Origin: Anaerosacchariphilus polymeriproducens
Lineage (GTDB): Bacteria; Bacillota; Clostridia; Lachnospirales; Lachnospiraceae
Direction: 5' to 3'
Length of the DNA: 64,000 bases
Assembly (NCBI RefSeq): GCF_003363435.1
Contig: NZ_QRCT01000013.1
Location: 62,001 to 126,000, forward strand
Shown: piece after piece, positions 9,375 to 18,803 of the stretch
Layout of the letters: the number at the start of each line of letters is the position of its first letter
How positions within the stretch are numbered: position 1 is the first letter of the stretch
The notes under the pieces: model-generated
Told to the model about the DNA's origin: nothing
Database searches by the model: none
The model's input: only the letters and a program-made list of their open reading frames with translations
Program-made: the position numbers and the translations under genes

Positions 9375-9836
9375 TTACTTATCCAGCATCTTTTTTAATT
9401 CGTTCATAAAAGTGTTAACATCTTTAAATTCACGATACACTGAGGCAAATCTAACATATGCCACTGCTTCTATATCTTTTAATTTATCCATAATAAGTTC
9501 TCCTATTTCTGAACTAGGAATTTCTTTTTCTTCACGATTAAATATTTCTATCTCAACTTCATCAATCAATTTATTAATTTGATTGATTGAAATAGGTCGT
9601 TTATGGCAGGCTCTTAAAATACCTGCTTCTATTTTAGCACGGTCATAAGGTTCTCTATTATTATCTTTCTTTATAATGATTAAAGGGATAGTTTCGATTT
9701 TCTCATAGGTTGTAAAACGTTTCCCACACTCATCACACATTCTTCTGCGGCGAATGGAATTATTATCATCTGCCGGTCTGGAATCAATTACTCTTGTATT
9801 TTGATTACTACAAAATGGACATTTCACGTTATTCAT
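9375..9836 (-). CDS. nrdR: Transcriptional repressor NrdR
   Basis: A 153-residue zinc-ribbon/ATP-cone regulator that represses ribonucleotide reductase genes when (d)ATP is high. The zinc ribbon has C6-x2-C9 and C34-x2-C37 (CPFC and CDEC) with the RRRR basic patch between, and the ATP-cone domain covers about residues 49-139. Length is typical for the family. It follows ymxH by about 75 bases, a neighbourhood seen in many Clostridia. Operators (NrdR boxes) would be at nrd genes outside this window. Confidence 0.96.
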   Translation of the reverse strand: MNNVKCPFCSNQNTRVIDSRPADDNNSIRRRRMCDECGKRFTTYEKIETIPLIIIKKDNNREPYDRAKIEAGILRACHKRPISINQINKLIDEVEIEIFNREEKEIPSSEIGELIMDKLKDIEAVAYVRFASVYREFKDVNTFMNELKKMLDK

Positions 9837-9911
9837 CTCCCTAATAGTATTTTTGCTATTTTTAGTATATATAACTTATTATCTTTCGTCAACAACGCTT
9901 TTTTCTAACAG

Positions 9912-10175
9912 TTAAAAACCATCACACGGTTTTTTTATCCTATCCTCACAAATATCTACTAAAATAATATCCGGTCCAATTTTTACAATATTTCTCCATG
10001 GAATAATATATTCCGTATCCCTACCAAACCAGCAGCATATTTTACCGGGGCCAGGAACTACCAAATCCGTAATACATCCCGTACAACAATCAAATATTAA
10101 ATCCGCTACACAGCCAAGACATCTACAGTCTTGAATATTTATAACTTCTTTTTGCCGTAACTCGCAAAACCTCAT
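9912..10175 (-). CDS. ymxH: YlmC/YmxH family sporulation protein (PRC-barrel)
   Basis: An 87-residue small PRC-barrel protein with the family's CELRQKEVINI start and the GRDTEYIIPWRNIVKIGPDII core. Six cysteines are present, clustered as CRCLGC and CCTGC, which is more than in most homologues and may bind metal. YlmC/YmxH proteins are conserved in spore formers next to sigG or nrdR and are expressed in sporulation, but their function is not known. The gene has its own ATG with a modest ribosome site (GGAGC). Confidence 0.88.
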   Translation of the reverse strand: MRFCELRQKEVINIQDCRCLGCVADLIFDCCTGCITDLVVPGPGKICCWFGRDTEYIIPWRNIVKIGPDIILVDICEDRIKKPCDGF

Positions 10176-10257
10176 AGTTAAAGCTCCTAATTACCTCTTA
10201 TTATTTTTTATGCTTAAAATAAATATTTGATACTATGCTGATTTATTACAAAATCTT

Positions 10258-11355
10258 TTATACATTAAAACGGAATAAAATCACATCCCCATCCTTAACG
10301 ATATATTCTTTTCCTTCAAGTCCTACTAATCCTTTTTCTTTTGCAGCTGCAATAGAACCTTGGTCTAATAAGTCCTGATAATTAACAACTTCTGCACGGA
10401 TAAATCCTCTTTCAAAATCTGTATGGATTTTACCGGCTGCTTGAGGCGCCTTGGTTCCTTGTGTTATCGTCCATGCTCTTGTCTCATCTTCTCCGGACGT
10501 CAGATAACTGATCAATCCCAGTAAACGGTAACTGGCTTTGATTAATTTATCCAAGCCGGATTCCTTTAGACCTAACTCTTCTAAAAACATTACCTTCTCT
10601 TCTTCATCTAATTCCGCAATTTCCTGTTCAATTTGGGCACAGATTACAAAAACTTCACATTCTTCTCCTTTGGCATATTCACGAACACTTTGTACAAATT
10701 CATTCGAAGTTCCCTCATCTGCTAAATCCTCTTCTTTTACATTTGTTGCAAAAATTACCGGTTTATACGTAAGCAAATTATAAGATTCTAATAAATCTAA
10801 TTCCTCTTCATCATGAACAGCAAAACTTTTTGCTAAATTTCCTTCTTCCAAGTAATTTTTGATTCGTTGCAATAGTTCTAATTCTTTTGCAAGAACTTTA
10901 TCGTTTCTAGCTCCTTTTGAAGCCTTCGCAATTCGTCTTTCTAAAATTTCAATATCTGAAAAGATAAGTTCCAGATTTATGGTTTCAATATCACGAATTG
11001 GGTCTATGCTTCCATCCACATGAACAACGTTTGTGTCTTCGAAGCATCGTACAACATGTACAATTGCATCTACTTCTCGAATATTGGCAAGAAATTGATT
11101 TCCCAGGCCCTCTCCTTTAGAAGCTCCTTTCACTAGACCAGCAATATCTACAAATTCAATTACAGCCGGAGTCACTTTTTTGGAATGATATAATTCGGCT
11201 AGCTTTTTTAAACGCTCATCCGGAACAGTTACAACACCTACATTAGGATCGATTGTGCAAAAAGGATAATTCGCCGATTCTGCTCCTGCTTTTGTTAATG
11301 AATTAAATAATGTACTCTTTCCTACATTTGGTAAACCTACAATTCCTAGTTTCAT
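10258..11355 (-). CDS. ychF: Redox-regulated ATPase YchF
   Basis: A 365-residue Obg-type P-loop protein of the YchF/OLA1 group that binds ATP in preference to GTP and associates with ribosomes. Visible motifs are the P-loop GLPNVGKST at residues 6-14, the DIAGLVKGAS switch region and, in place of the usual NKxD, NVKEE. The helical insert and the C-terminal TGS domain (from about residue 280) are complete. Length is standard. It is separated from thiN by 28 bases and is probably the last gene of the large block that begins upstream of priA. Confidence 0.97.
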   Translation of the reverse strand: MKLGIVGLPNVGKSTLFNSLTKAGAESANYPFCTIDPNVGVVTVPDERLKKLAELYHSKKVTPAVIEFVDIAGLVKGASKGEGLGNQFLANIREVDAIVHVVRCFEDTNVVHVDGSIDPIRDIETINLELIFSDIEILERRIAKASKGARNDKVLAKELELLQRIKNYLEEGNLAKSFAVHDEEELDLLESYNLLTYKPVIFATNVKEEDLADEGTSNEFVQSVREYAKGEECEVFVICAQIEQEIAELDEEEKVMFLEELGLKESGLDKLIKASYRLLGLISYLTSGEDETRAWTITQGTKAPQAAGKIHTDFERGFIRAEVVNYQDLLDQGSIAAAKEKGLVGLEGKEYIVKDGDVILFRFNV

Positions 11356-11383
11356 CTAATATTTCCTCTTCTTTCTGAACTTA

Positions 11384-12031
11384 CTAATCTTTAGATTGTA
11401 TCACTATTAAAATACCTTTTTCAAATGTAATTTCTGCCACATTCTCTAAAATCTCATTACTGACTCCTAAAGCATTATCACTTGTCAAAGTATGCTTATA
11501 TAAAGGATATTTAAATCCATCTAAAGTCAGACCTTCAACTTGGGTCGTCAAAGGCAATAAGGAAACAAATTTTCCATACTGCTCCATTTTCTTTATAGAT
11601 ATTCCCTTGTCCAAAAGACAGATTTTATTATGCGAATCCACTAAAAAACAAGGGACTTTCCGTTTTAACGGTATTTGCAAAATTTGAATATTTCCAAGCA
11701 AATGATCGATACGGCTTCCTATCCCACCCAAAATCCAAATTTCTGTACTATGTAACTCCAGTGCCCAGGTGATGGCTGCCTGTGTATCTGTTTCATCTTT
11801 TTCTGGAACCAATTCTTTCCAGATGCAATTCGCATTTTCTTTGTAATAACGATAAGTTTCTTGGGATAGAGAATCAAAGTCTCCAATAACATGTGTAGGA
11901 TAAATGTTTTGTTTCTTTAAGAACTCTAACCCTGAATCGACTCCGATAATAGCAGAAAAAACCATCGATTTCAAGAACTTAACTGCGAATTCTTCTTCTA
12001 TATTTCCTCCACTAATAATTACTGTCCTCAT
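11384..12031 (-). CDS. thiN: Thiamine diphosphokinase
   Basis: A 215-residue enzyme that transfers pyrophosphate from ATP to thiamine to give thiamine diphosphate. Family motifs are GVDSGLEFL, the metal-binding GDFDSLS around D51/D53 and the EKDETDTQAAI motif. The C-terminal domain carries the S-x-DNALGVSNE thiamine-binding stretch. It is located after rpe, 10 bases away, as in many Firmicutes. No TPP riboswitch is visible in front of it. Confidence 0.95.
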   Translation of the reverse strand: MRTVIISGGNIEEEFAVKFLKSMVFSAIIGVDSGLEFLKKQNIYPTHVIGDFDSLSQETYRYYKENANCIWKELVPEKDETDTQAAITWALELHSTEIWILGGIGSRIDHLLGNIQILQIPLKRKVPCFLVDSHNKICLLDKGISIKKMEQYGKFVSLLPLTTQVEGLTLDGFKYPLYKHTLTSDNALGVSNEILENVAEITFEKGILIVIQSKD

Positions 12032-12041
12032 TCCATTTCAC

Positions 12042-12701
12042 CTAATTATAGCATTTAAAAATCTCGTGAAAACGTGTAATGTTTTCTTCAAGATTTCCTT
12101 TAAATACACCGGTGCCAGATACAATGATATTCGCACCTGCATCTAAAACCACATTAACATTATCACTAGTAATGCCTCCATCTACCTGAATATCCGTCTT
12201 CAATCCACGTTCATTCAAAAGATTGCGCAGTGACCTTATTTTTTCTGTTGAATAATCTATATAAGATTGTCCACCAAATCCAGGATTCACTGACATAATA
12301 AGTATCATATCCACAAGATCCAGGACGTGTATTATGGTTTCAATAGGAGTTGCAGGATTTAATGCAACTCCAACTTTTGCACCCGTTTCTTTAATTTGAT
12401 GTATGACTCTATCTAAATGCTTGCAGCTTTCAACATGAACGGTAATAACATCTGCACCACAGGCTGCAAATTCTTCTATATAACGTTCGGGCTGTTCTAT
12501 CATCAAATGTACATCAAAAATCTTCTTTGTAATACCTCTAAGGGCTTTTATCACTGGCATACCAAAGGAAATACTAGGAACAAATTCTCCATCCATCACA
12601 TCTAAATGAATATATTCAGCTCCAGCCTGATCTGCTCTTTTAATCTGTTCTCCTAATTTCGTAAAATCTGCTCCTAAAACTGATGGTGCTAAAATATACA
12701 T
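12042..12701 (-). CDS. rpe: Ribulose-phosphate 3-epimerase
   Basis: A 219-residue TIM-barrel enzyme of the pentose phosphate pathway that interconverts ribulose 5-phosphate and xylulose 5-phosphate. Recognisable motifs are LAPSVLGADF, HLDVMDGEFVPSISFG with the catalytic aspartate, VHLMIEQPE, MSVNPGFGGQ and the second aspartate in DIQVDGGI. Length is normal. It is located four bases after rsgA, continuing the rsgA-rpe-thiN order common in Firmicutes. Confidence 0.97.
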   Translation of the reverse strand: MYILAPSVLGADFTKLGEQIKRADQAGAEYIHLDVMDGEFVPSISFGMPVIKALRGITKKIFDVHLMIEQPERYIEEFAACGADVITVHVESCKHLDRVIHQIKETGAKVGVALNPATPIETIIHVLDLVDMILIMSVNPGFGGQSYIDYSTEKIRSLRNLLNERGLKTDIQVDGGITSDNVNVVLDAGANIIVSGTGVFKGNLEENITRFHEIFKCYN

Positions 12702-12705
12702 TAAT

Positions 12706-13584
12706 TTAGTACCTCCTCTTATCTTTTAATTCATTGTATAATTCTATATAATTATCATAACGTAGTTTACTGATTTTTCCTTGTTCTAACGCTTCTTTCA
12801 CCTTACACCCCGGTTCATGAGTATGACTGCAGCCTTGAAACCTGCATAATCCTTCATATTCATTCAGTTCAGGAAAATAATCTTTTAATTCTTCTTTTTG
12901 AAAATCTTCGACCAGCAGCGAACTAAAGCCCGGTGTATCCATAATATAAGTTTTTCCATCAATATGAATTAATTGGGTATGTCTGGTCGTATGCTTTCCT
13001 CTTTCAATTTTGGTACTTATTTCAGCAGTCTCCATCTCAATATTGGATTGTAAAATATTTATAATTGATGATTTTCCAACTCCGGAAGGACCGGCTACTG
13101 CTGTTGTCTTATCTTTTAAAATCATCCGAAGCTCTTCCATTCCTTTTTGAAGGGCTGCACTTGTTAACAATACCTGATATCCACAATCTTTATATATCTT
13201 TTGTATACTATTTATTTCTTCATCATCTGCTAAATCTGTTTTATTAAAGCAGATAATGGTCGGAACTTTTTGCTTCTGCATCATAATTAAAAACCGATCT
13301 AATAAATTAAAGTGCGGTCTCGGCTTGGCAACCGCAAATATAATAAGTGCCTGATCGATATTAGAAACTGCAGGTCGTATTAATTCGTTAAGCCTGGGTA
13401 ATATTTTATTAATATTACCCTTCTTTTCATCCGAATCAATTACATCGATTTCAACATTATCTCCTACTAACGGCTTAATATTTTCTTTTCGAAATATACC
13501 TTTGGCTTTACACTCATAGATGCCGTACCCCAACACATGTACATAATAGAATCCGGCAATCCCTTTTACAATCTTTCCCTGCAT
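12706..13584 (-). CDS. rsgA: Ribosome small-subunit GTPase RsgA
   Basis: A 292-residue circularly permuted GTPase that checks late 30S maturation. The order of motifs is permuted as expected: NKTD at 114-117 comes before the P-loop GPSGVGKS at 165-172, and DTPGF follows at about 216. An OB-fold precedes them and a C-terminal zinc motif has C247, C252, H254 and C260. It sits two bases after prkC, consistent with the known link of RsgA to PrkC phosphorylation in Firmicutes. Confidence 0.97.
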   Translation of the reverse strand: MQGKIVKGIAGFYYVHVLGYGIYECKAKGIFRKENIKPLVGDNVEIDVIDSDEKKGNINKILPRLNELIRPAVSNIDQALIIFAVAKPRPHFNLLDRFLIMMQKQKVPTIICFNKTDLADDEEINSIQKIYKDCGYQVLLTSAALQKGMEELRMILKDKTTAVAGPSGVGKSSIINILQSNIEMETAEISTKIERGKHTTRHTQLIHIDGKTYIMDTPGFSSLLVEDFQKEELKDYFPELNEYEGLCRFQGCSHTHEPGCKVKEALEQGKISKLRYDNYIELYNELKDKRRY

Positions 13585-13586
13585 GC

Positions 13587-15653
13587 CTAATCTGTCTCCA
13601 CAAATACAATTGAATATTCATTACCTGTATCTACACCATCTACATAAGCTTTCACTGTACCAGTGGTCTCTCCTGTTATTCCCTCTACTTGAAGACTTAT
13701 TTTACTCATGCCATCAGAAGCACTAATTGTCTTATCATAGATTTGTTTTGTTTTTCCTTTTTGTGTTAATCTTAGAATAATTCTAACATTTTCATAATCC
13801 TCATCCAGTCCAAAATCAGAAATCGGTATATCTATATTTCCAATATACTTTCCAGGTTCTTCCTCTTCTTTTCCCATACTGATAACAAGATCAACACTGG
13901 TTCCTTTTTCAACAGTCTTTCCCGGTTCTTGGGTTTGGCTGATTACATCTCCTTCATCTACATTATTACTGTAAGAGCTTGTAACATTTCCTACTGCTAA
14001 CCCACTATTTTCTAACGTAGACTTCGCATCTGATTCACTCATTCCCTGAACATTCGGTACCGTCACTTGAATGATCTCACGACCTCTGCTCACCACAAGT
14101 CTAACACTGTCTCCCTTTTTCGCAGCTGTCCCACCTACAGGATCCATAGAAATAATGCATCCTTCTTGAACATCATTACTATATTGGTAGTCTCTTGTAT
14201 AATTCAATCCATAGTCACTTAATTTATTAATTGCCGCCTGCTCTTCAAGTCCGGTAACATCCGGGACTTCAAAAGTAGCTTCTCCACTACTCACCACGAC
14301 TTCAATGGTAGTATTCTTTTCAACAGTATCTCCATCTTTCACATTTTGATCAATAATTGTTCCTTTTGGATATTCATCAGAAGCTTCCATGGATTTCTGA
14401 TGAATCCCCAGCCCTATTTTATTTAATGCAACTTTTCCTTCATCATAAGTTTTACCTACTACATTAATCATCTTAACTTCATCTGAATCTTCTTTACGTT
14501 TTAATTCCTGTGATTGTTCTGTTTTACTTTTTTTATTTTCAGTTTTCGGACCGAATTTAAATATTCCAAAAAAGCTACCAATAAGGTATAGAAAAATTAT
14601 TACAATAATAACGCCGGCGACAATACCCATTATTGTAATCGCTTTTTCTAACTTTGGATTTATTTCTTCGTCCTCTTCTTCATCCTCATTCAAATCTTGT
14701 GCTTCAACAGGTTTTTCTTCCGGTTTAAGTTGTTTAATATCCGTTTCAGATTTAATCTTTTTTATTTCATCAGGCTTAAACATTATAGTTTGATCTCGAT
14801 TAATCCCTGGAATCACTTGAACGAATTGTTCATTTGGTGTAATTAAAGATTTTTTTAAATCAGTAATTAATTCCTCTGCACTATGATATCTGCGTTCCGG
14901 ACTTTTTTGTGTACATTTAAGAATAATCTGCTCTAAACTAATGGGTACATCCGGTACATATTTACTTGGCTCTACCAATTCATCTTGTAAATGTTGAATC
15001 GCAATACTAACAGTAGTATCTCCATCAAAAGGAACTCTACCTGTCACCATTTCATATAAAGTAATTCCTAAAGAATAAATATCACTTTTCACATCACTAT
15101 ATCCGCCTCTTGCCTGTTCCGGCGAAATATAATGAACGGAGCCCATAGCATTGGAACTGACCGTTTCGGAACTAGCTGCTCTGGCAATACCAAAATCAGT
15201 AATCTTAACTTTTCCTTCTTTTGAAATAATAATATTCTGCGGCTTAATATCTCTGTGAATAATATTGTTTTTGTGAGCAGCATCTATGCCAAGAGCTGCT
15301 TGAATTCCAATACTAACTACTTCTTTGGGAGATAATTTCCCTTTGTTCTCGATATATTTCTTTAAGGTAATTCCGTCTACCAATTCCATTACAATATAAT
15401 GGGTATTACCCTCCTGTCCTACATCATAGACATTTACAATATTAGGATGCATAAGTCCGGCCGCTGACTGTGCTTCTCTTTTAAATTTCTGTACAAAATT
15501 TATATCTTCACTAAATTCTCTTTTTAAAACTTTAATGGCTACGAAACGGTTCAATTTGTGATCTTTTGCCTTATAAACTTCTGACATTCCACCGGAACCG
15601 ACTCTTTCTATTATTTCATACCGTTCTCCGATTAATATTCCTTCTCTAAACAT
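13587..15653 (-). CDS. prkC: PASTA-domain Ser/Thr protein kinase
   Basis: A 688-residue membrane kinase of the PrkC/Stk1 type that senses muropeptides or lipid II and, in spore formers, can trigger germination. The cytosolic kinase domain (1 to about 270) has the glycine loop GSGGMSEVYKAK, K41, HRDIKPQN with D135 and DFG at 153-155. An acidic juxtamembrane stretch (DEEEDEE) leads to a single membrane helix at about 339-364. Three PASTA repeats follow at about 393-459, 460-527 and 528-597, and a C-terminal beta domain of about 80 residues ends the protein. Its phosphatase lies directly upstream (13 bases) and rsgA directly downstream. Confidence 0.97.
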   Translation of the reverse strand: MFREGILIGERYEIIERVGSGGMSEVYKAKDHKLNRFVAIKVLKREFSEDINFVQKFKREAQSAAGLMHPNIVNVYDVGQEGNTHYIVMELVDGITLKKYIENKGKLSPKEVVSIGIQAALGIDAAHKNNIIHRDIKPQNIIISKEGKVKITDFGIARAASSETVSSNAMGSVHYISPEQARGGYSDVKSDIYSLGITLYEMVTGRVPFDGDTTVSIAIQHLQDELVEPSKYVPDVPISLEQIILKCTQKSPERRYHSAEELITDLKKSLITPNEQFVQVIPGINRDQTIMFKPDEIKKIKSETDIKQLKPEEKPVEAQDLNEDEEEDEEINPKLEKAITIMGIVAGVIIVIIFLYLIGSFFGIFKFGPKTENKKSKTEQSQELKRKEDSDEVKMINVVGKTYDEGKVALNKIGLGIHQKSMEASDEYPKGTIIDQNVKDGDTVEKNTTIEVVVSSGEATFEVPDVTGLEEQAAINKLSDYGLNYTRDYQYSNDVQEGCIISMDPVGGTAAKKGDSVRLVVSRGREIIQVTVPNVQGMSESDAKSTLENSGLAVGNVTSSYSNNVDEGDVISQTQEPGKTVEKGTSVDLVISMGKEEEEPGKYIGNIDIPISDFGLDEDYENVRIILRLTQKGKTKQIYDKTISASDGMSKISLQVEGITGETTGTVKAYVDGVDTGNEYSIVFVETD

Positions 15654-15666
15654 GATTTCACCTCAT

Positions 15667-16389
15667 TCAAAATGGTTCAATTATAATAACGGCTATATTA
15701 TCCTGACCACCGTTCGCATTCGCTATTCTTATCAGTTCGTTTCCTTTTTCCTCTATATCTTTTTTATTTTGTATAATAAATTTTATTTCTTCATCTTCTA
15801 TCATATTGGTCAATCCATCAGAACACATAAGAATAGAATCACCTTTTTTTAAATTTACTTCAAAAAAATCAATCTTTACATCTGGTCCGACTCCTATCGC
15901 TCTTGTAATAATATTCTTATCGGGATGAATTCTTGCAATATTTTTATCAATTTCTCCAAGTCGAACCATTTCTGCTACCAATGAGTGGTCAGCTGTAATC
16001 TGGGTTATTTGATCATTTAGCATATACAACCTGCTGTCACCTACGTTAGCAACCAAAAGCTTATCTTTGTTTATAGTCGCAACTACTAATGTGGTACCCA
16101 TACCTTCTAACTCTGCACTCTCTTTTGCCTTTAAATTTAATGACTCATTGGCTTTTACTATTGCAGTTCTTAATATCTCCTTTGGATCTTGCTCTTTCAT
16201 CTCTTTGATGAACTCAACGACTGCTTCAACCGTAAATTTAGACGCAAAGTCTCCTGCATTATGTCCTCCCATTCCATCTGCAACTACAAATAAGTTTGGT
16301 AATCTACCGATTCTTTCTGACGAGGTAAATACATAATCTTGATTCACTTGTCTCTTTCGTCCCATATCTGTAACGGAAAATATTTTCAT
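15667..16389 (-). CDS. prpC: Stp1/IreP-family PP2C-type protein phosphatase
   Basis: A 240-residue Mn/Mg-dependent Ser/Thr phosphatase that opposes PrkC. The PP2C motifs are present: VNQDYV, the metal-binding VADGMGGHNAG, GTTLVVA, NVGDSRLY, DHSLVAEM, CSDGLTN and GGQDNIAVI. It starts inside the last codons of rlmN with a 4-base overlap, so it is translationally coupled to that gene, and it precedes prkC. The pairing of phosphatase and kinase in this order is standard in Firmicutes. Confidence 0.96.
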   Translation of the reverse strand: MKIFSVTDMGRKRQVNQDYVFTSSERIGRLPNLFVVADGMGGHNAGDFASKFTVEAVVEFIKEMKEQDPKEILRTAIVKANESLNLKAKESAELEGMGTTLVVATINKDKLLVANVGDSRLYMLNDQITQITADHSLVAEMVRLGEIDKNIARIHPDKNIITRAIGVGPDVKIDFFEVNLKKGDSILMCSDGLTNMIEDEEIKFIIQNKKDIEEKGNELIRIANANGGQDNIAVIIIEPF

Positions 16390-17435
16390 TCAATCTGTTC
16401 TCCTTTACTAATATAACCCTTTCTAAGCTGCCCACAGGCACCATTAATATCTCTTCCCATTTCCCTTCTAATAGTAACATTTATTCCACATTTTTCAAGT
16501 TTATTTCTAAAATTATCAAGAACTTTTTTCTCTGATTGTTTATAATCCCGCTCTTTTATTGGATTAACTGGTATTAAATTTATATGACAATTGATGCCTT
16601 TTACTAAATGAGCCAACTCCATTGCATCCTTATGCGTATCATTAATTCCACTAACTAAACTATATTCAAAAGTAATTCGGCGACCTGTCTTTTCAAAATA
16701 ATATTTGCAAGCATCAATTGCTTGATAAATATCATATGTATTGGTGATTGGCATAAGTTCCAGACGCTTTTCTTGATTCGCTGCATGAAGTGATAAAGCC
16801 AACGTAATTTGAAAGCCTTCGTCTGCTAATTCTTTCATTTTGGGAACCAGACCGCAGGTAGATACCGTAATATTTCTCTGGCTGATATTTAATCCTTCGG
16901 CACTTGTAAGTATTTTAATAAATTTTAATAGATTATCATAGTTATCTAAAGGCTCTCCTGTACCCATCACTACGACATTGGATACCCTCTCATTCGTCTC
17001 TTTTTGTATATAATAAATCTGCTCTAACATTTCTGAAGACGTAAGATTTCTCTCTAACCCATCTAATGTTGATGCACAAAACCGACATCCCATCCTGCAA
17101 CCTACCTGTGACGAGATGCAGACAGAATTACCATGTTTATATCTCATAAGCACACTTTCTATCACATTACCATCAGGAAGTTGAAATAAATATTTTTGAG
17201 TACCATCTACTTTTGAAGTCAAGACCTCAATCGGCTCTATCGTAATTAAATCATATCTTTCTTCTAGTTTTTCTTGAAGTTTCAAAGATATATTTGTCAT
17301 TTCACTAAATTTTCTAATTAGTTTTTGATGCAGCCACTGGTATATTTGTTTCGCCCGAAATGACTGATCTCCAATAAGAATTAATTCTTCTTTCAATTCA
17401 TCTAATTCAAATGATTTAATATCTGTTTTTTTCAT
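16386..17435 (-). CDS. rlmN: 23S rRNA (adenine2503-C2)-methyltransferase RlmN
   Basis: A 349-residue radical-SAM enzyme that methylates A2503 of 23S rRNA (and A37 of some tRNAs). The cluster motif is C-x3-C-x2-C in CRMGCRFC, and the second catalytic cysteine lies in INGACGQL near the C terminus. Of two adjacent ATG codons I use the downstream one at 17435, which is better spaced from AAAGGG. It lies between rsmB and the PP2C gene, overlapping the latter by 4 bases. Confidence 0.96.
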   Translation of the reverse strand: MKKTDIKSFELDELKEELILIGDQSFRAKQIYQWLHQKLIRKFSEMTNISLKLQEKLEERYDLITIEPIEVLTSKVDGTQKYLFQLPDGNVIESVLMRYKHGNSVCISSQVGCRMGCRFCASTLDGLERNLTSSEMLEQIYYIQKETNERVSNVVVMGTGEPLDNYDNLLKFIKILTSAEGLNISQRNITVSTCGLVPKMKELADEGFQITLALSLHAANQEKRLELMPITNTYDIYQAIDACKYYFEKTGRRITFEYSLVSGINDTHKDAMELAHLVKGINCHINLIPVNPIKERDYKQSEKKVLDNFRNKLEKCGINVTIRREMGRDINGACGQLRKGYISKGEQIE

Positions 17436-17447
17436 TTTCATTCCCTT

Positions 17448-18803
17448 TTAATCTATTCGTTTTAATTTTGCGATAAAAAATCCATCTGCTTGATGAATTC
17501 CCGGTAATAATTGCAGATATCCTTCTTTTGTAGTATCTGAACGCAATTCTTCAGGCAAATACGCATCTATACTTTCTAATTGAAACGGATATCTCTCCAT
17601 TAACCATTTTACATTTTGAATATTTTCTTCTTCATCAATTGTACAAGTACTATAAACAAGAGTACCGCCTTTCTTCACATATTGATATACTGTCTCTAAT
17701 ATCTTTCTTTGAAGATTCACCAGCTGCTTTTCTTTCTCAGGTGTCATTTTATATTTAATATCCGTTTTTTGGTTCATAACACCTAATCCTGAACATGGCA
17801 GATCAGCAATTAAAATATCTGCTTGTTCAACAGAATCCAAATCAAGTGTACATGCATCCTGCTGTAATGCAATTATATTTGACAACTGGCTTTTCTCTAT
17901 ATTTTCCTGAATCAGCCCGACTTTATACGGTGTCAGATCTCTTGCTTCCACCTTGCCTGATCCATCTAGTTTTTCTGCCAGATGTAGACTTTTCCCTCCT
18001 GGAGCTGCACAGACATCAATAATTACATTGTTTTTTTGAGGATCTGCAACTTCTGCAACCAACATAGAGCTAATATCCTGCACATAAAAAAAACCTTTTT
18101 GAAACGCTTTTATACTGCCTATCGTATCAAACTCTGAAATTACCAGTGCATAGTTAAGATAATGCGCAGGTTTTACAACAATTCCTTCCTTTTCTAGCTC
18201 TTTCTCTAGTTCTTCTATTGATATTCTTTTAGTATTACATCGAATTACAGTTCCTTTTTCATGAAAAAAACTTTGTAACATAATCTTCGTTTTTTCAAGA
18301 CCATATGTCTTCAACCATTTCTCAACAATCCATTTAGGCATAGAATACATAATGGATAAATAATCGTCAGGCTCTGCTTTTTCATCCGGAAAAATTATAT
18401 TTTCACGATTACGGATTATATTTCTTAGTACACCATTTACAAAACCCTTTAAATTCACAAATCCTCTTTTTGCGGCTATTTTAACAGCTTCATTACAGGC
18501 AGCTGAATCGGGCACGCTATCCATATACAGGATTTGATATACACTAATTCGAAGCAAATTACAAATAAAAGGTTTCATCTTTTTTACTTTGACTTTTGAA
18601 AATTGATTCAAAATATAATCAATTTTTATCATTTCCTCCAGAGTACCTTCTGTTACCCTCGTGATAAATGCCCGTTCCTGCTTTTCTAAATATTGATACT
18701 TATCTAAAGTATTTCTTAATGCAATATGACTATATTCCTCTTCTTGGATAATTTCTTTTAAAATACCAAGTATAATATCTCGGCTATTTATTGGTTTAGT
18801 CAT
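17448..18803 (-). CDS. rsmB: 16S rRNA (cytosine967-C5)-methyltransferase RsmB
   Basis: A 451-residue enzyme with an N-terminal NusB-like RNA-binding domain (about 1-135) and a C-terminal SAM-dependent methyltransferase. SAM motif I is DVCAAPGGKSLHLAE, and the two catalytic cysteines occur in ADLPCSGLG and YSTCTIDEEEN. The ATG at 18803 overlaps the end of the upstream metalloprotease gene by 8 bases; a GTG one codon earlier is an equally spaced alternative start after AGGAGG. Confidence 0.95.
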   Translation of the reverse strand: MTKPINSRDIILGILKEIIQEEEYSHIALRNTLDKYQYLEKQERAFITRVTEGTLEEMIKIDYILNQFSKVKVKKMKPFICNLLRISVYQILYMDSVPDSAACNEAVKIAAKRGFVNLKGFVNGVLRNIIRNRENIIFPDEKAEPDDYLSIMYSMPKWIVEKWLKTYGLEKTKIMLQSFFHEKGTVIRCNTKRISIEELEKELEKEGIVVKPAHYLNYALVISEFDTIGSIKAFQKGFFYVQDISSMLVAEVADPQKNNVIIDVCAAPGGKSLHLAEKLDGSGKVEARDLTPYKVGLIQENIEKSQLSNIIALQQDACTLDLDSVEQADILIADLPCSGLGVMNQKTDIKYKMTPEKEKQLVNLQRKILETVYQYVKKGGTLVYSTCTIDEEENIQNVKWLMERYPFQLESIDAYLPEELRSDTTKEGYLQLLPGIHQADGFFIAKLKRID